Assembly (NCBI GenBank): GCA_023512835.1
Contig: CM042087.1
Span: forward strand, 6,144,550 to 6,208,549
Direction of reading: 5' to 3'
Origin: Taxillus chinensis
Taxonomy: Eukaryota; Streptophyta; Magnoliopsida; Santalales; Loranthaceae
Length of the DNA: 64,000 bases
The notes beneath the pieces were generated by a model, which saw only the letters and a program-made list of their open reading frames with translations, searched no databases and had not been told where the DNA came from. Of the stretch, positions 55,412 to 64,000 are shown piece after piece (the stretch's first letter is position 1; every line of letters starts with the position of its first letter). The position numbers and the translations under genes are program-made.

Positions 55412-56864
55412 CTATAGCCTTTGTGGAAAAGGAACTGGGACCTTAAGCACTGGTGGCTTTTCAGCAAACTTTATCCCATGTTGAGGTGTTTCCTCTGTTT
55501 TGGAATTATCCTTATCTTCCTTTTTATGTTCTGCATCATGGCTCACTCGAGTAATTTTCTCTTCATGTACAGATTGTTTCACTTGCTCAGCTTTTCTGTC
55601 TATTTCTTTTCCACTATGTAAGGTAACTGCCTTGCACTGTTCTTTGGGATTCACTTCTATATTACTTGGAAAGCCTCCTTTCTGTTGTGAATTGACAGAA
55701 TTAGCAATTTGACCCATCTGTTGCTGCATCATCTTCATAGCTGTCCCCAATTCACGTACAGATGAAGTAATATCGTCTAATTTTGATTCATCCTTCTGAA
55801 ACTGAGCTTCTGTACTCTTCATGAAACCAACCAAAATACTTTTCAAATCATTATCTTTCTCCTTCTCTTTTTCTTTTTGCTAAGTAAAACTAGGTTGAGA
55901 TTGAGTTGGAACTTGAGGATTTAGAACATTCTTCTGATTGGACCAAGATAAGTTTCCATGGAACCTATTATTGGGATGATAATATTTGGGAATAGGTTGG
56001 CTCTGTTGTTGCTGTTGATAATTCTGATTTTGATTTTGAGCTTGATAAAAGCCCCTATTTCCAACATATTGTACCTGCTCTTCAACAACTTTAGTTGCTA
56101 TCTCTTGCTTGTTATCAATGCCAAATTCTTGACAATTAACTATAACATCCAATGCCGACATCCGCTTGGTTAGAGTATCTAACTTAACATTCACATCAGA
56201 TATCGGATCCGTAGTTTGTACTTCAGCCACTTTCCGTGAAGGATATAGGTATCTCTCATTCGGCCGAATAAAATTATTTGAGCCATTTCTTCTAGCATGT
56301 GCAAAGTCGCTTCGGGCTTTTTGATAAAAAGGATACACCTGCAATTGCATCAAACATCATACGTGTCGACCACATAATCCCATGTAAAAAGCATGAATGT
56401 GGTTGAAATCAGATAGTCCTTCCTGTGCGAGAATTCATCTCCCAATATCTTTGAACCTCTCCCAAGCTTCATGTAAGGACTCCTGATCCATCTGCTTAAA
56501 CCGATTCACCTCATTCTTTAATTGTACTACTTTTGTTAGTGGGAAGAATTTAAGAAGAAATTATTCCTCCATTTGATCCCATGTGGTGATAACTCCCGAT
56601 GGCAATGTTTGAAGCCATCTTTTAGCACGGTCCCTCAATGAAAATGGAAACAACTTTAAACGAATAACACTCTCTCGAACTCTATTCATTTATATTGTAT
56701 CACACATTTCCAAGAATAAAGAAAGGTGATTATATGGGTCTTCCAATGTTGTGCCTCCAAAAAAACGTTGGCTCACCATGCCAATTAATGTTGGCTTCAA
56801 CTCAAAATTATTAGTAGGCACTTGCTTGGCGCTGAATTCCAAAGTAGTGGTTTGCCACTCCTGG
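55412..56864 (-). pseudogene. element B gag (Athila type, broken)
   Basis: The capsid part (56360-56864) reads across frames as RDRAKRWLQTLPSG, FKQMDQESLHEAWERFKD and LSDFNHIHAFYMGL, the retrotransposon gag domain of Athila. 55880-56353 follows with a LDTLTKRMSALDV coil and a Gln/Asn-rich stretch (NQNYQQQQQSQP). 55412-55846 has VRELGTAMKMMQQQMGQIANSVNSQ and VTLHSGKEI, the typical end of Athila gag. There is no zinc knuckle, as is usual for this lineage. The N-terminus is lost at the G1 junction (56865). Confidence 0.85.
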
Positions 56865-56949
56865 TGTCATGCCCCCAAATTCCAGGGAACTCGAAACTAG
56901 GAACATGACATCCCCTTGCCCGCACCCGATGGGTCAAGGGGTTGGTGAC

Positions 56950-56954
56950 TAGCA
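56950..56954. other. target-site duplication TAGCA, left copy
   Basis: TAGCA precedes TGTCACGCCCGG (start of G2's LTR) and recurs at 59591-59595 right after the CGTTACA end of the TRIM. Confidence 0.85.
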
Positions 56955-58207
56955 TGTCACGCCCGGATTTCCAACCCGAGGAAACCGGTACGTGACTCCC
57001 CGTTCACCCACACGGAGGGCAACGGGGTTGGATTCCTGGATGTCACAAGCAAGTCTAACAATTTCAATAAATCAAACAAGTCATATCTTTATTTAATTCC
57101 AAATATTAAAGGTTCACAAAACAACCATGTTCCTTACTACAATTCAATCCCTCGGTACATTTCCCTCCCCGGGGTTACATAAATCATAAAATTACATTTC
57201 GGAAGAGAACAATATAATGAAGATGGTCTTCCACCTTGGGGTCCCACCTAACGCCCGTAGGTTCCTGTAAAGAAAACAACATGGTAGGAGGGGTGAGCAA
57301 CCACAGCTCAAGTAGGGATCATGTCTCCCCAACCCATCCCATGCACCCAATATCTACATGCCTTGTGTACAAGTCTTTGTGTCGTGATACAATTATTCCA
57401 CCAGGATATAGTTACAGGCTATAACAACAAACACAATCATACATGGGCTGGTACATAAACACTCCCGGGCTTCCACGGCCACCGGGTTTCAAGAACAGTC
57501 CCGGGCTTCCACAGCCACCAGGATTCCACAAAACAGTCTCGGGCTTCCACGGCCACCGGGTTCCACAAAACAGTCCCGGGCTTCCACGACCACCGGGTTC
57601 CACAAAACAGTCCCGGGCTTCCACGGCCACCGGGTTCCACAAAACAGTCCCGGGCTTCCACGGCCACCGGGTGTACAAGCAAACACGCAAGCACACATGG
57701 CCATACAGGCATAACATCAAACACTTAGTATGCTTAGTCACACAGGAATAACATCGAACACTTAGCATGCATATATTCACAAGCTTATAAACCCAGCCAC
57801 ACAGACATAATCTAACACACTTGACGTGCGTGGCCTCCAGGCATTACCTCAAACACATAACATGCACGGCCTCACAGGCATTACCTCAAACACATAACAT
57901 GCACGGCCTCACAGGCATAATTTCAAACACTTGGCAGGCATATATACATATATCCAAACAACACGCCATTGAAGGCCAACATTCATATAGGAGGTCACAC
58001 CTATATGAATTTACATATAAATAATATAACAATATCAATAGAAACTCGAGAAACCCTCTACACACAGGGCCTAACCCCGGAACGGACTAGGTGAGACAGA
58101 ACCCCTACCTTGAAAACGTCCTCCAGCTCTTGCTTCCACGCTAGACGTTGTCTTCCCCACGCACGACGCTCCCGGCAAGCAAGCCGGCAGCTCTCCTTCC
58201 TTCCCTC

Positions 58208-58251
<44 letters not shown>

Positions 58252-58933
58252 GCGACGGCCGAAAAGAACCCTAACCCTAGAACAAGGAGTCTCCTCATCC
58301 TTATATAGACCTCCCATTATCAAAACGACGTAGTTTTGATTAAGTGAAACCCAGGATCAAAACGACGTAGTTTTGATTACACAAGCTACAACCTTTCCGC
58401 ATCCATACACACCAAAATACTCACTATTCCAACCTAGTCCTTTGGAAAAAGATGATTAGAATAACAAAACCAAGCAAAAATATGCCTGCACGCCAATTTG
58501 AACGCCAATTCCCCCAATTGGCGTGCAGCTCCAAATGCACTCAAACTTTACCCCAAGTCTCCTTGCATCTTGTAGAGGCCTGAGAAGCAAAAATATGCTT
58601 GCACGTGAAATGGGTGAATTCACGTGCAGCTCCAAATGCTCTGAAATTTCCGTGGTAGATAGAGGACCTATTCTAAGAAACTTTTGTTCTTGCACGCCAA
58701 TTGTTTGAGGCCATCTACTAGGTCAAAAGTGAGCTCCAAGATCAGCCAAAACGACTTAAAACCGCCTTGTAAACGCATAGCATCTTCCTAGGGCATAAAT
58801 GTACGCTATCGCTTGACACATGCACCTCTCAAAAGTCCCCTCTTGGGCTTATCTCTTACCTTAAACTTGTGTACCAACATCCAAGGTGTTTGTGGTTAAC
58901 TCCTTACACACGGGTTACACACGGGTCATTACA
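56955..58933 (-). repeat. G2 3' LTR (1979 bp, Tekay type)
   Basis: It starts TGTCACGCCCGGATTTCC and ends GGTCATTACA. It contains 39-bp repeats (57463-57672), tandem gcctcacaggcattacctc units (57833-57915), a CT tract (58205-58250), two palindromes (about 58319-58340 and 58353-58374) with a reverse tatataagg, and the shared U3 module (58490-58800). There is no partner LTR at the other end; a TRIM stands there. Confidence 0.88.
57463..57672. repeat. 39-bp minisatellite in G2 LTR (about five units)
   Basis: Units of type cccgggcttccacggccacc plus gggttccacaaaacagt, five in tandem with minor variation. They are the reverse-strand equivalent of E's 37-bp array. Position is downstream of the TATA box in element orientation. 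Confidence 0.88.
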
Positions 58934-59133
58934 TCCTCTCCCCCTTAAGACTTTTCGTCCTCGAAAAGAAATGACATACGAGGAAAACAAACACAAGCTA
59001 CCCATTTGCCACACGGCGAGCTACAACACCCAAATGGGTCATACACCGCACATTGTACACAATAGCACATAACATAGTGCCACCACAGTCCATAACCACA
59101 TGCATCACAATCTATGGAAACACATCCACATGT
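58934..59133 (-). other. G2 purine tract and 3' body fragment
   Basis: The minus strand reads CTTAAGGGGGAGAGGA just before the LTR, preceded by cgaggacgaaaagt as in C and E. About 180 bp of the non-coding pol 3' flank remain before the TRIM starts at 59134. Confidence 0.8.
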
Positions 59134-59590
59134 CAACCGGTCTTGGGCCTCGCCCTCATGGCTCGCTCCGCACGGTTTTGTCTTTGGGCCTCGCCCAAAA
59201 CGCGTCCTGGTGAGGTGAGGTATCCGTCCCCTCCTATAAGGCGGACTTTGTTCTCCTCACCAAGCAATGTGGGACTAACACCCACTCATGGGTCGTTACA
59301 ATCCACCCCCCTTAGGAGGCCCACGTCCCCGTGGGACCATGGCACACCGCTCCGGGTCCTGGCTCCGATACCATCCGAGATAGCCCAGCCCATACCCGTC
59401 ACAAGAATTTTGTCCGCTTTGGCCAACCGGTCTTGGGCCTCGCCCTCATGGCCTGCTCCGCACGGTTTTGTCTTTGGGCCTCGCCCAAAACGCGTCCCTG
59501 TGAGGTGAGGTATCCGTCCCCTCCTATAAGGCGGACTTTGTTCTCCTCACCAAGCAATGTGGGACTAACACCCACTCATGGGTCGTTACA
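59134..59590 (-). mobile_element. TRIM-like element, second copy of the 25927 family, 5' part intact
   Basis: The right repeat 59374-59590 is 217 bp, the same length as both repeats at 25927-26431. The primer site (59361-59373, minus TGGTATCGGAGCC) and purine tract (59301-59312, minus GGGGGGTGGAT) lie between it and the left repeat 59134-59300, which has lost about 50 bp on its outer side, where the G2 body begins. Read on minus, the TRIM is 5' and the Tekay part 3'. Confidence 0.85.
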
Positions 59591-59595
59591 TAGCA
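59591..59595. other. target-site duplication TAGCA, right copy
   Basis: Exact repeat of 56950-56954. G1 LTR sequence continues from here. Confidence 0.85.
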
Positions 59596-61283
59596 CCAAT
59601 GAAGACTACACCGCGGGTGCTATCTCAAATATGCAACCCTGTACGGTCATACATCAAGGGTAATCCTGTACTTTCCCACATATCATCATGCATACAATGA
59701 GTCAAACAGTCATACAGACATCACATCACAAATAGTATGCAAATACAACTGTCCACGGACCCATGTCCGGGATACAACATATAATACAATACAAAATACA
59801 ATACTCATACATTAGAGTAGTGGGCACGTCCTCCTGGATGAAAGTCCTCCACTAGTCTCGGGTCACACTTGAAAAGGGAAAATAACAAGTAGGAGTGAGC
59901 GACAAGCTCGCAGGTGACCCCAATACTCCACATCATGCAAACATACAAGTCTATGCTACATGCTCGTGTACTCGTGCAATGTGTAGTGTGCACAATCATC
60001 GGGACTCGGCCTGCAAACAAACATCAGGACCCAGCCTGCCCACACAGGATAGCCTGTCCACGATCCTCCATGGGATACCAGCTCAGGGCACTTAGCCCTA
60101 CCACAGCGCTATATGCTCGGACACAGTGCCACACAGGCCTGCTATCGGCGCATATGCTTGCCACGGCCACAGTGCAATATGCCTGGCCACAGTGTCACAC
60201 AGGCCTGCCATCAGCGTATATGCCTACCCTGTTAACCACATAGCATCATCTCGTGCTCCACCGTGAGAACCCGACAAGTCATAGAGCCCCATGCCCCAAT
60301 TCCTCAAGCCAACATATTAACACCAATATGGCATTAAGGTTCACCATATTCCCTTTATAATCGAAGCCGGTCTTCACAAACGGATCATCATTCCTTGACC
60401 AAGGAAGGAGATACCCATAGGAGTTGTTTTCTTGAAATAAAAAGTTCCGGCATTGGGTCTCCATATCATAACTAAGATAATCTGATTTTTGGGGATTTTT
60501 CTGAGATGTCCAACCCCACTTTCCAAAAATTCAGCTCTACGAAAAAGCTGGATTTTTCCGAGATTTTACACTAAATCCCAATTTTCACATTTTAAAAGAG
60601 TAGAACTTAATTTTTTAGTATTTTTCTTTGAATCCAAATGGGGGGTATTTCGTTATTTACATTGTAACTTAAGTATAGTACTTTAGGTATAGGTTACAAT
60701 GTAAATGGTCTAGTCCAGTGCAGTTGCACTGGCTCGAAGCTGGAATTGCCTGACTCGTAACTTCAGGACTACGACTCGTAGTTTCAAGACTGCGACTCGT
60801 AGCTGCGGAGCGAGGAACTGCAACGCGCCTCGAAGACTCGAAGCTGGTCTTCAATCTTTGACCTTCGGACTACGACCTCTGAGTCTATGAACTATGGGTC
60901 TACAAACTACGGGTCTACGAACTATGAGTCTACGAACTACGGGTCTACGAACTATGAGTCTACGAACTACGGGTCTATAGACCTTCAACCCAATGACCCT
61001 AGATCTTTGACCCTTCGACCCGAACTTCGGATCTTTGTCATTTCAACCTAGTAATCCGCCTAGGGTACTGTTCATCGTCGTTTTTGCCTGTTCTTCATCT
61101 GGAATCAACCCAGCAATCCCAGATGCTCACAAACACGGATTTTATGCAGCAGACTACAATATCTACCTCAAAATGCGTCCAGAATGCCTCTATATCGCAC
61201 AGATAACAGCAGAAACACGCACCAAATTTCAGATTTCCAGAAATCTAGATCTAAATCCAGATTTCCATGGTTGACTTCTCAAC
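59596..61283 (-). repeat. LTR G1, second segment, with internal repeats
   Basis: LTR-like non-coding sequence. It contains gccacagtg/cacacaggcctgc sub-repeats (60120-60220), a 14-bp inverted repeat (60655-60706), and alternating gggtctacgaactac and gagtctacgaactat units (60876-60990). No gene is supported. Confidence 0.6.
60655..60706. repeat. inverted repeat with 14-bp perfect arms
   Basis: ATTTACATTGTAAC at 60655-60668 and its reverse complement at 60693-60706, separated by 24 bp rich in short related words (taagtatagtactttaggta). It could form a stem-loop. No target duplication or MITE-like terminal signature is obvious. Confidence 0.85.
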
Positions 61284-61958
61284 TGTAATGACCCGTGTTT
61301 TGCGGCACGTAAGAAGTTAACCGAAGATGCCTTGTGAGTGGAAATTGTTGGGTTTCAGGGAGTTTGCTAACATGCTTTTATGCCCTAGGAAGATGCTATT
61401 TGCATATACAGGCGTTTTTAAAGTTGTTTTGTCCGGTTTTGGAGGTTGATTTTGACCTAGTAGATGGGCTCGGATGAATTGGCGTGCAGACCAAAAGATT
61501 CTTAGAATGATGTCTTCTATCTACCACGAAGTTTCAGAGCCAAAGGCCTTGAAAGCCAATTGGACCAATTGGCGTGCAAGCATTTTTCTGCATATCAGCC
61601 TTCTACATGATGCAAGGAAGCTTGGGGTAGAATTTCACAAAGCATTTGGAGCTGCAAGTCAATTGGGGATATGGCGTGCAATATGGCATGCAGCCATATT
61701 TTGGCACTGTCACCTTGGTTTTGTGATTCTTAACATCTTTTCCCAAAGGGGTATGTTGGAATTGTGGATATTTTTTCGTGTGTGGGTGCGGAAAGGTTAC
61801 AACTTGTGTGATTAAAACTACGTCGTTTTGATCTTGGGATTCACTTAATCAAAAGTACGTCGTTTTGATCACACAAGTTGTAACCTTTCCGCACCCACAC
61901 ACGAAAAAGTGAAGACTCCTTGTTCTAGGGTTAGGGTTCTCTTCAGCCTTTGCGCACC

Positions 61959-62014
<56 letters not shown>

Positions 62015-63177
62015 TAGAGAGAGGGAATGAAGGAGAGTCGGCTTCTTTGCTAGAGCATCTTGCGTGGGGAGGACGGCGTCTAGCGCGGGAGCAAGAGCAG
62101 GAGGACGTTCTCAAGGTAGGGGTTCTGTTCTTCCTTGTACCTATCCCAGGGCTTTGGCCTTGTCGTAGTCGATTTCGTAATCTGGATATATATATATATA
62201 TATATTATATGTAAATCCATATAGGTGTGATATCTTATATGGATGTTGGCCTTCAGTGGCATGTATGGGGATAAGATTAGGCCTGTTTGGCACTACACAC
62301 TAGGTGTTTGATATTATGCCTGTGAGGCCATGCATGTTATGCGATTGATGTTATGCCAGTATGGTTATGCCTAAAAAGTGTTTGATGCAATGTCTGTGAG
62401 GATATGCATGCTAGGTGTTTGATGTTATACTAGGGTGGACATGCATGTTAAGTGTTTGTTGTTATGCCTGAATAACTGAGATATCTGTTAAATGTTTGTT
62501 GTTATGTCTGTGGAGCCTAAGAAGCCTAAGAGGCTGAGGCAATGCTTGTGTACCCGTGGAGCCTGAGAGGCTGAGTTGATGTCAGTGAGACTGACTGTGG
62601 AGCCTGAGAGGCTGAGTTAATGTCAGTGAGACTGACTGTGGAAACAATGCCTGAGAGGCAGTTAAATCATTGGCCTGAAGAGGCAGTTAAATCACTTGTG
62701 GTTTGTGTGGTGGAGAATTATAACTACTGATGTGGTTTGTTATTGTCTGTTAAAATTATTGTAACACGACACTGTACTTGTACACATGGCATGTAGATGC
62801 TAGGAGCATGGGATGGGTTGGGGAGATATGATCCCTACTGAGCTGTGGATGCTCACCCCTCCTACTATGGCGTGTTTTCTTGCAGGAACCTACAGGCGTT
62901 AGGTGGGAACACCAAGGTGGAAGAGTTCTGTTTTGTGGCTTTGTTTTATGTTATTTGTGTTATGTAATTTTGTTAAGGCATTGTAACCCCAACGGGGAGA
63001 TATTGTAATGAAGTTTGAAACACAATAAAGGCATGTGGTTTGAATTTAATAATTATGTGATTTTGGTTTCTGAAAATAAAATGTGAAGTGTATGTTGTAT
63101 TCTACCCCTTTATCCAAACCCGGATAAAGGGAGGGTCACGTAACTATTTCCTCGGGTTGGAAATCCGGGGCGTGACA
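61284..63177 (+). repeat. element F 5' LTR (1894 bp)
   Basis: It contains the shared U3 module (about 61330-61740, in reverse relative to C), two palindromes (61812-61834 and about 61847-61868), a GA tract (61962-62011), a TA repeat (62185-62206), and tandem ggagcctgagaggctgagtt units (62555-62640). It ends GGGGCGTGACA. Confidence 0.9.
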
Positions 63178-63180
63178 ATA

Positions 63181-63196
63181 TGGTATCAGAGCATGG
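63181..63196 (+). other. element F primer-binding site
   Basis: TGGTATCAGAGCATGG, 3 bp after the LTR; complementary to the initiator tRNA-Met 3' end. Confidence 0.9.
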
Positions 63197-63661
63197 TCTA
63201 GTTGGCCTAGGGTAGTGGGCGGATCTGGTTATCTTGAGTCCTTTGGGGGAACCTGGAGGGATGTGCCTGATCAATACGGTCCTCTTGGAGCCTCTAAGGT
63301 GTACTTGCGGTAGTCCAGACCTGAGGTAGGATTTGCATGCATTGGCATTAGGGCACTAGTTGCATTGGTTATTGTATGTGAAGGTGTGGATACCTGTTAA
63401 CATTGTAATTGTGATAAAAGAAAAATGTGAATAATGTGATAAGGTGTGAATCGTGCAACTCGATTTTATTTGAAGTACCTTGAGCATGACTACAAGGAAA
63501 GGTCCTTGTTTATTTGAACTGTGTGCAATGTTGATTGGTGCAATGTGTAAAATGTGTGTGATGCCATTTACTACTTGACTTGATAGTGGGGTAGAGGTAG
63601 TGAAACCTGATAATTGTCGAATGCGTTCTGACGTTTGTGCTTCTTACTTCTTGTAGTAAGA
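63197..63661 (+). other. element F leader before gag
   Basis: Non-coding; collinear with the leaders of C (reverse strand) and E. No ORF. Confidence 0.65.
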
Positions 63662-64000
63662 ATGCCACCGAGGAGAGTGACACGTGCGTCTGGGGCAGTG
63701 GCTGATGAGTCATCTGCCCATGAGGGCCCGGGTGCGGGGCAGTCCATTGGAGGACATGCACTTATTGCTGGCGCAGCTGCGAGAAGGAATCCGGCTGGGA
63801 AGTCGTAGAGCGAGGGAGGGTATCCGGCAAGAGGTACGGAGGAGGTGCGCCGCGAGATGGCAGCCCAGGCGGTGGTGCCACCACCACCACCACCAGTGGG
63901 GGAGCTACCCCGGGAGCGTGAGGGTTCGCCGAGTAGTATACCGATTCGGGCGAGAGGATGACGTGGTGACACGGTTCCGAAAGGAACAACCTCCGCGATT
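63662..64000 (+). pseudogene. element F gag, N-terminal part (frameshifted)
   Basis: The ATG at 63662 begins MPPRRVTRASGAVADES, identical over that stretch to E. The frame breaks near 63760, where one base is inserted in the HALLLAQL codons, and further indels follow in the coiled-coil segment (63800-63845). The proline run (63880-63895) and the start of the capsid domain are recognisable to the window end. Confidence 0.82.

Larger units (their letters stand above)
15808..56864 (-). mobile_element. element B: Athila-lineage Ty3/gypsy, split by nested insertions
   Basis: Minus-strand order is gag (56864 down to 55301), protease (55300-55158, 53934-53688 and 24894-24580), RT/RNase H/integrase (24579-21747), a 3' ORF region with an Ulp1-like domain (20936-18663), PPT and 3' LTR (17334-15808). 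Gag is cut at 56865 by LTR G1, so the 5' LTR is beyond the window. The split parts join in frame-compatible order across element C (24895-53682) and the small element at 53935-55157. It is heavily decayed: stops, frameshifts, a D-to-N change in the protease and a deletion in the integrase core. Confidence 0.88.
56955..59590 (-). mobile_element. composite G2-TRIM insert (2636 bp) with one target duplication
   Basis: The outer ends are TGTCACG...CGTTACA with TAGCA on both sides. On the minus strand it consists of a TRIM (59590 to 59134) followed directly by about 200 bp of Tekay 3' body, its purine tract and a full 1979-bp Tekay LTR (58933 to 56955). The TRIM and Tekay parts have no separate target duplications. 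It looks like one insertion unit that arose by recombination between two elements, or a product of later recombination at the shared TGTAAYGACC ends. Confidence 0.72.
56865..61283 (-). mobile_element. LTR G1 (gypsy-type), interrupted by a composite insert
   Basis: 56865-56954 starts TGTCATGCCCCC and continues gcccgcacccgatgggtcaag, closely parallel to D's LTR start. After the insert (56955-59590) the same LTR resumes with ccaatgaagactacaccgcg and cgggtgct, again like D's tcctaccgcgggtgct. 59596-61283 carries LTR-like features: reverse-strand tccactagtctcg/gtgagcgacaagctc words, tcgaag-rich sequence and gttcatcgtcgt, similar to E's U3 in reverse. No coding body is visible. The right end was not found; element F starts at 61284, probably inside G1. 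Confidence 0.65.
61284..64000 (+). mobile_element. element F: Tekay/Del-like chromovirus, 5' end (window-truncated)
   Basis: 5' LTR 61284-63177, Met primer site, leader and the start of gag, all on plus. The LTR is the same family as C's (starts TGTAATGACCCG, then gcggcacgtaagaagttaac) in the opposite orientation. The left 5 bp are TCAAC; the right copy is outside the window. Confidence 0.88.

Noticed and set aside
57463..57672. CRISPR-like regular repeat
   Set aside because: Adjacent 39-bp units without unique spacers, inside a plant LTR; a minisatellite.
59053..59663. 150- and 110-codon plus ORFs with repeated SPPIRRTLFS peptides; similar at 25920-26372
   Set aside because: They read across both LTRs of the TRIM-like elements, so the repeats are LTR copies, not protein domains.

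Overview
The window is a plant nuclear repeat island. I found no host gene in 64 kb. Everything that can be assigned is LTR retrotransposon sequence. Plant markers include Ty3/gypsy chromovirus (Tekay/Del-like) pol with C-terminal chromodomains, Athila- and Tat/Ogre-like gypsy pol, a Ty1/copia gag-pol, two kinds of short non-autonomous LTR elements (TRIM-like), and primer-binding sites complementary to plant initiator-Met and Asp tRNAs. A large-genome angiosperm, probably a eudicot, fits; the sequence does not name the species.

Layout. (1) 1-4408 (-): 5' end of a copia element with LTR 3027-4408, inserted in element A. (2) Element A (+, Athila-like, 4409-14523) keeps only an integrase tail, a long 3' non-coding region and its 3' LTR. 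It is split by a complete non-autonomous gypsy element of 6546 bp (6054-12599, -) with 1.52-kb LTRs and a 5-bp target duplication ATGAG. (3) 14524-14760 is the pol tail of a Tat/Ogre-like element, followed by its 3' repeats. (4) Element B (-, Athila lineage) runs from its 3' LTR (15808-17334) to gag ending at 56864, and is interrupted by about 30 kb of later insertions. Its 3' ORF region (18663-20936) carries an Ulp1/C48-like cysteine protease domain. (5) Element C (-, Tekay-like, 24895-53682, target duplication TGTAT) sits in B's protease/RT junction. A TRIM plus element D (-, Tekay-like, 26433-45438) sits in C's 3' LTR. Element E (+, Tekay-like, 26593-35508, target duplication GTACC) sits in D's 3' LTR. 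(6) A 1.2-kb TRIM-like element (53935-55157) also interrupts B near its protease. (7) At 56865 B's gag is cut by an LTR called G1. G1 contains a composite insert (56955-59590) made of a Tekay-like 3' end (G2) fused to a TRIM and flanked by one target duplication, TAGCA. Another Tekay-like element, F (+, LTR 61284-63177), begins beside or within G1 and leaves the window with the start of gag.

Relative ages follow from nesting: Tat remnant or B oldest, then C, then D, then E; likewise A before the copia and the non-autonomous element. Nearly all coding regions are broken by frameshifts or stops. The best preserved is D, with a 593-codon uninterrupted protease-tail/RT/RNase H frame and a 320-codon integrase/chromodomain frame.

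The most interesting signals are regulatory and structural. LTRs of different lineages (Athila-like, non-autonomous and Tekay-like) appear to share a homologous U3 module with inverted CACGTG pairs and a 22-bp palindrome. In E that palindrome is repeated six times just upstream of a TATA box. Two composites join a TRIM to a Tekay element. The Ulp1-like domain lies in an Athila-type element. All boundaries come from reading by eye. Family names rest on motif recognition, not on database searches.
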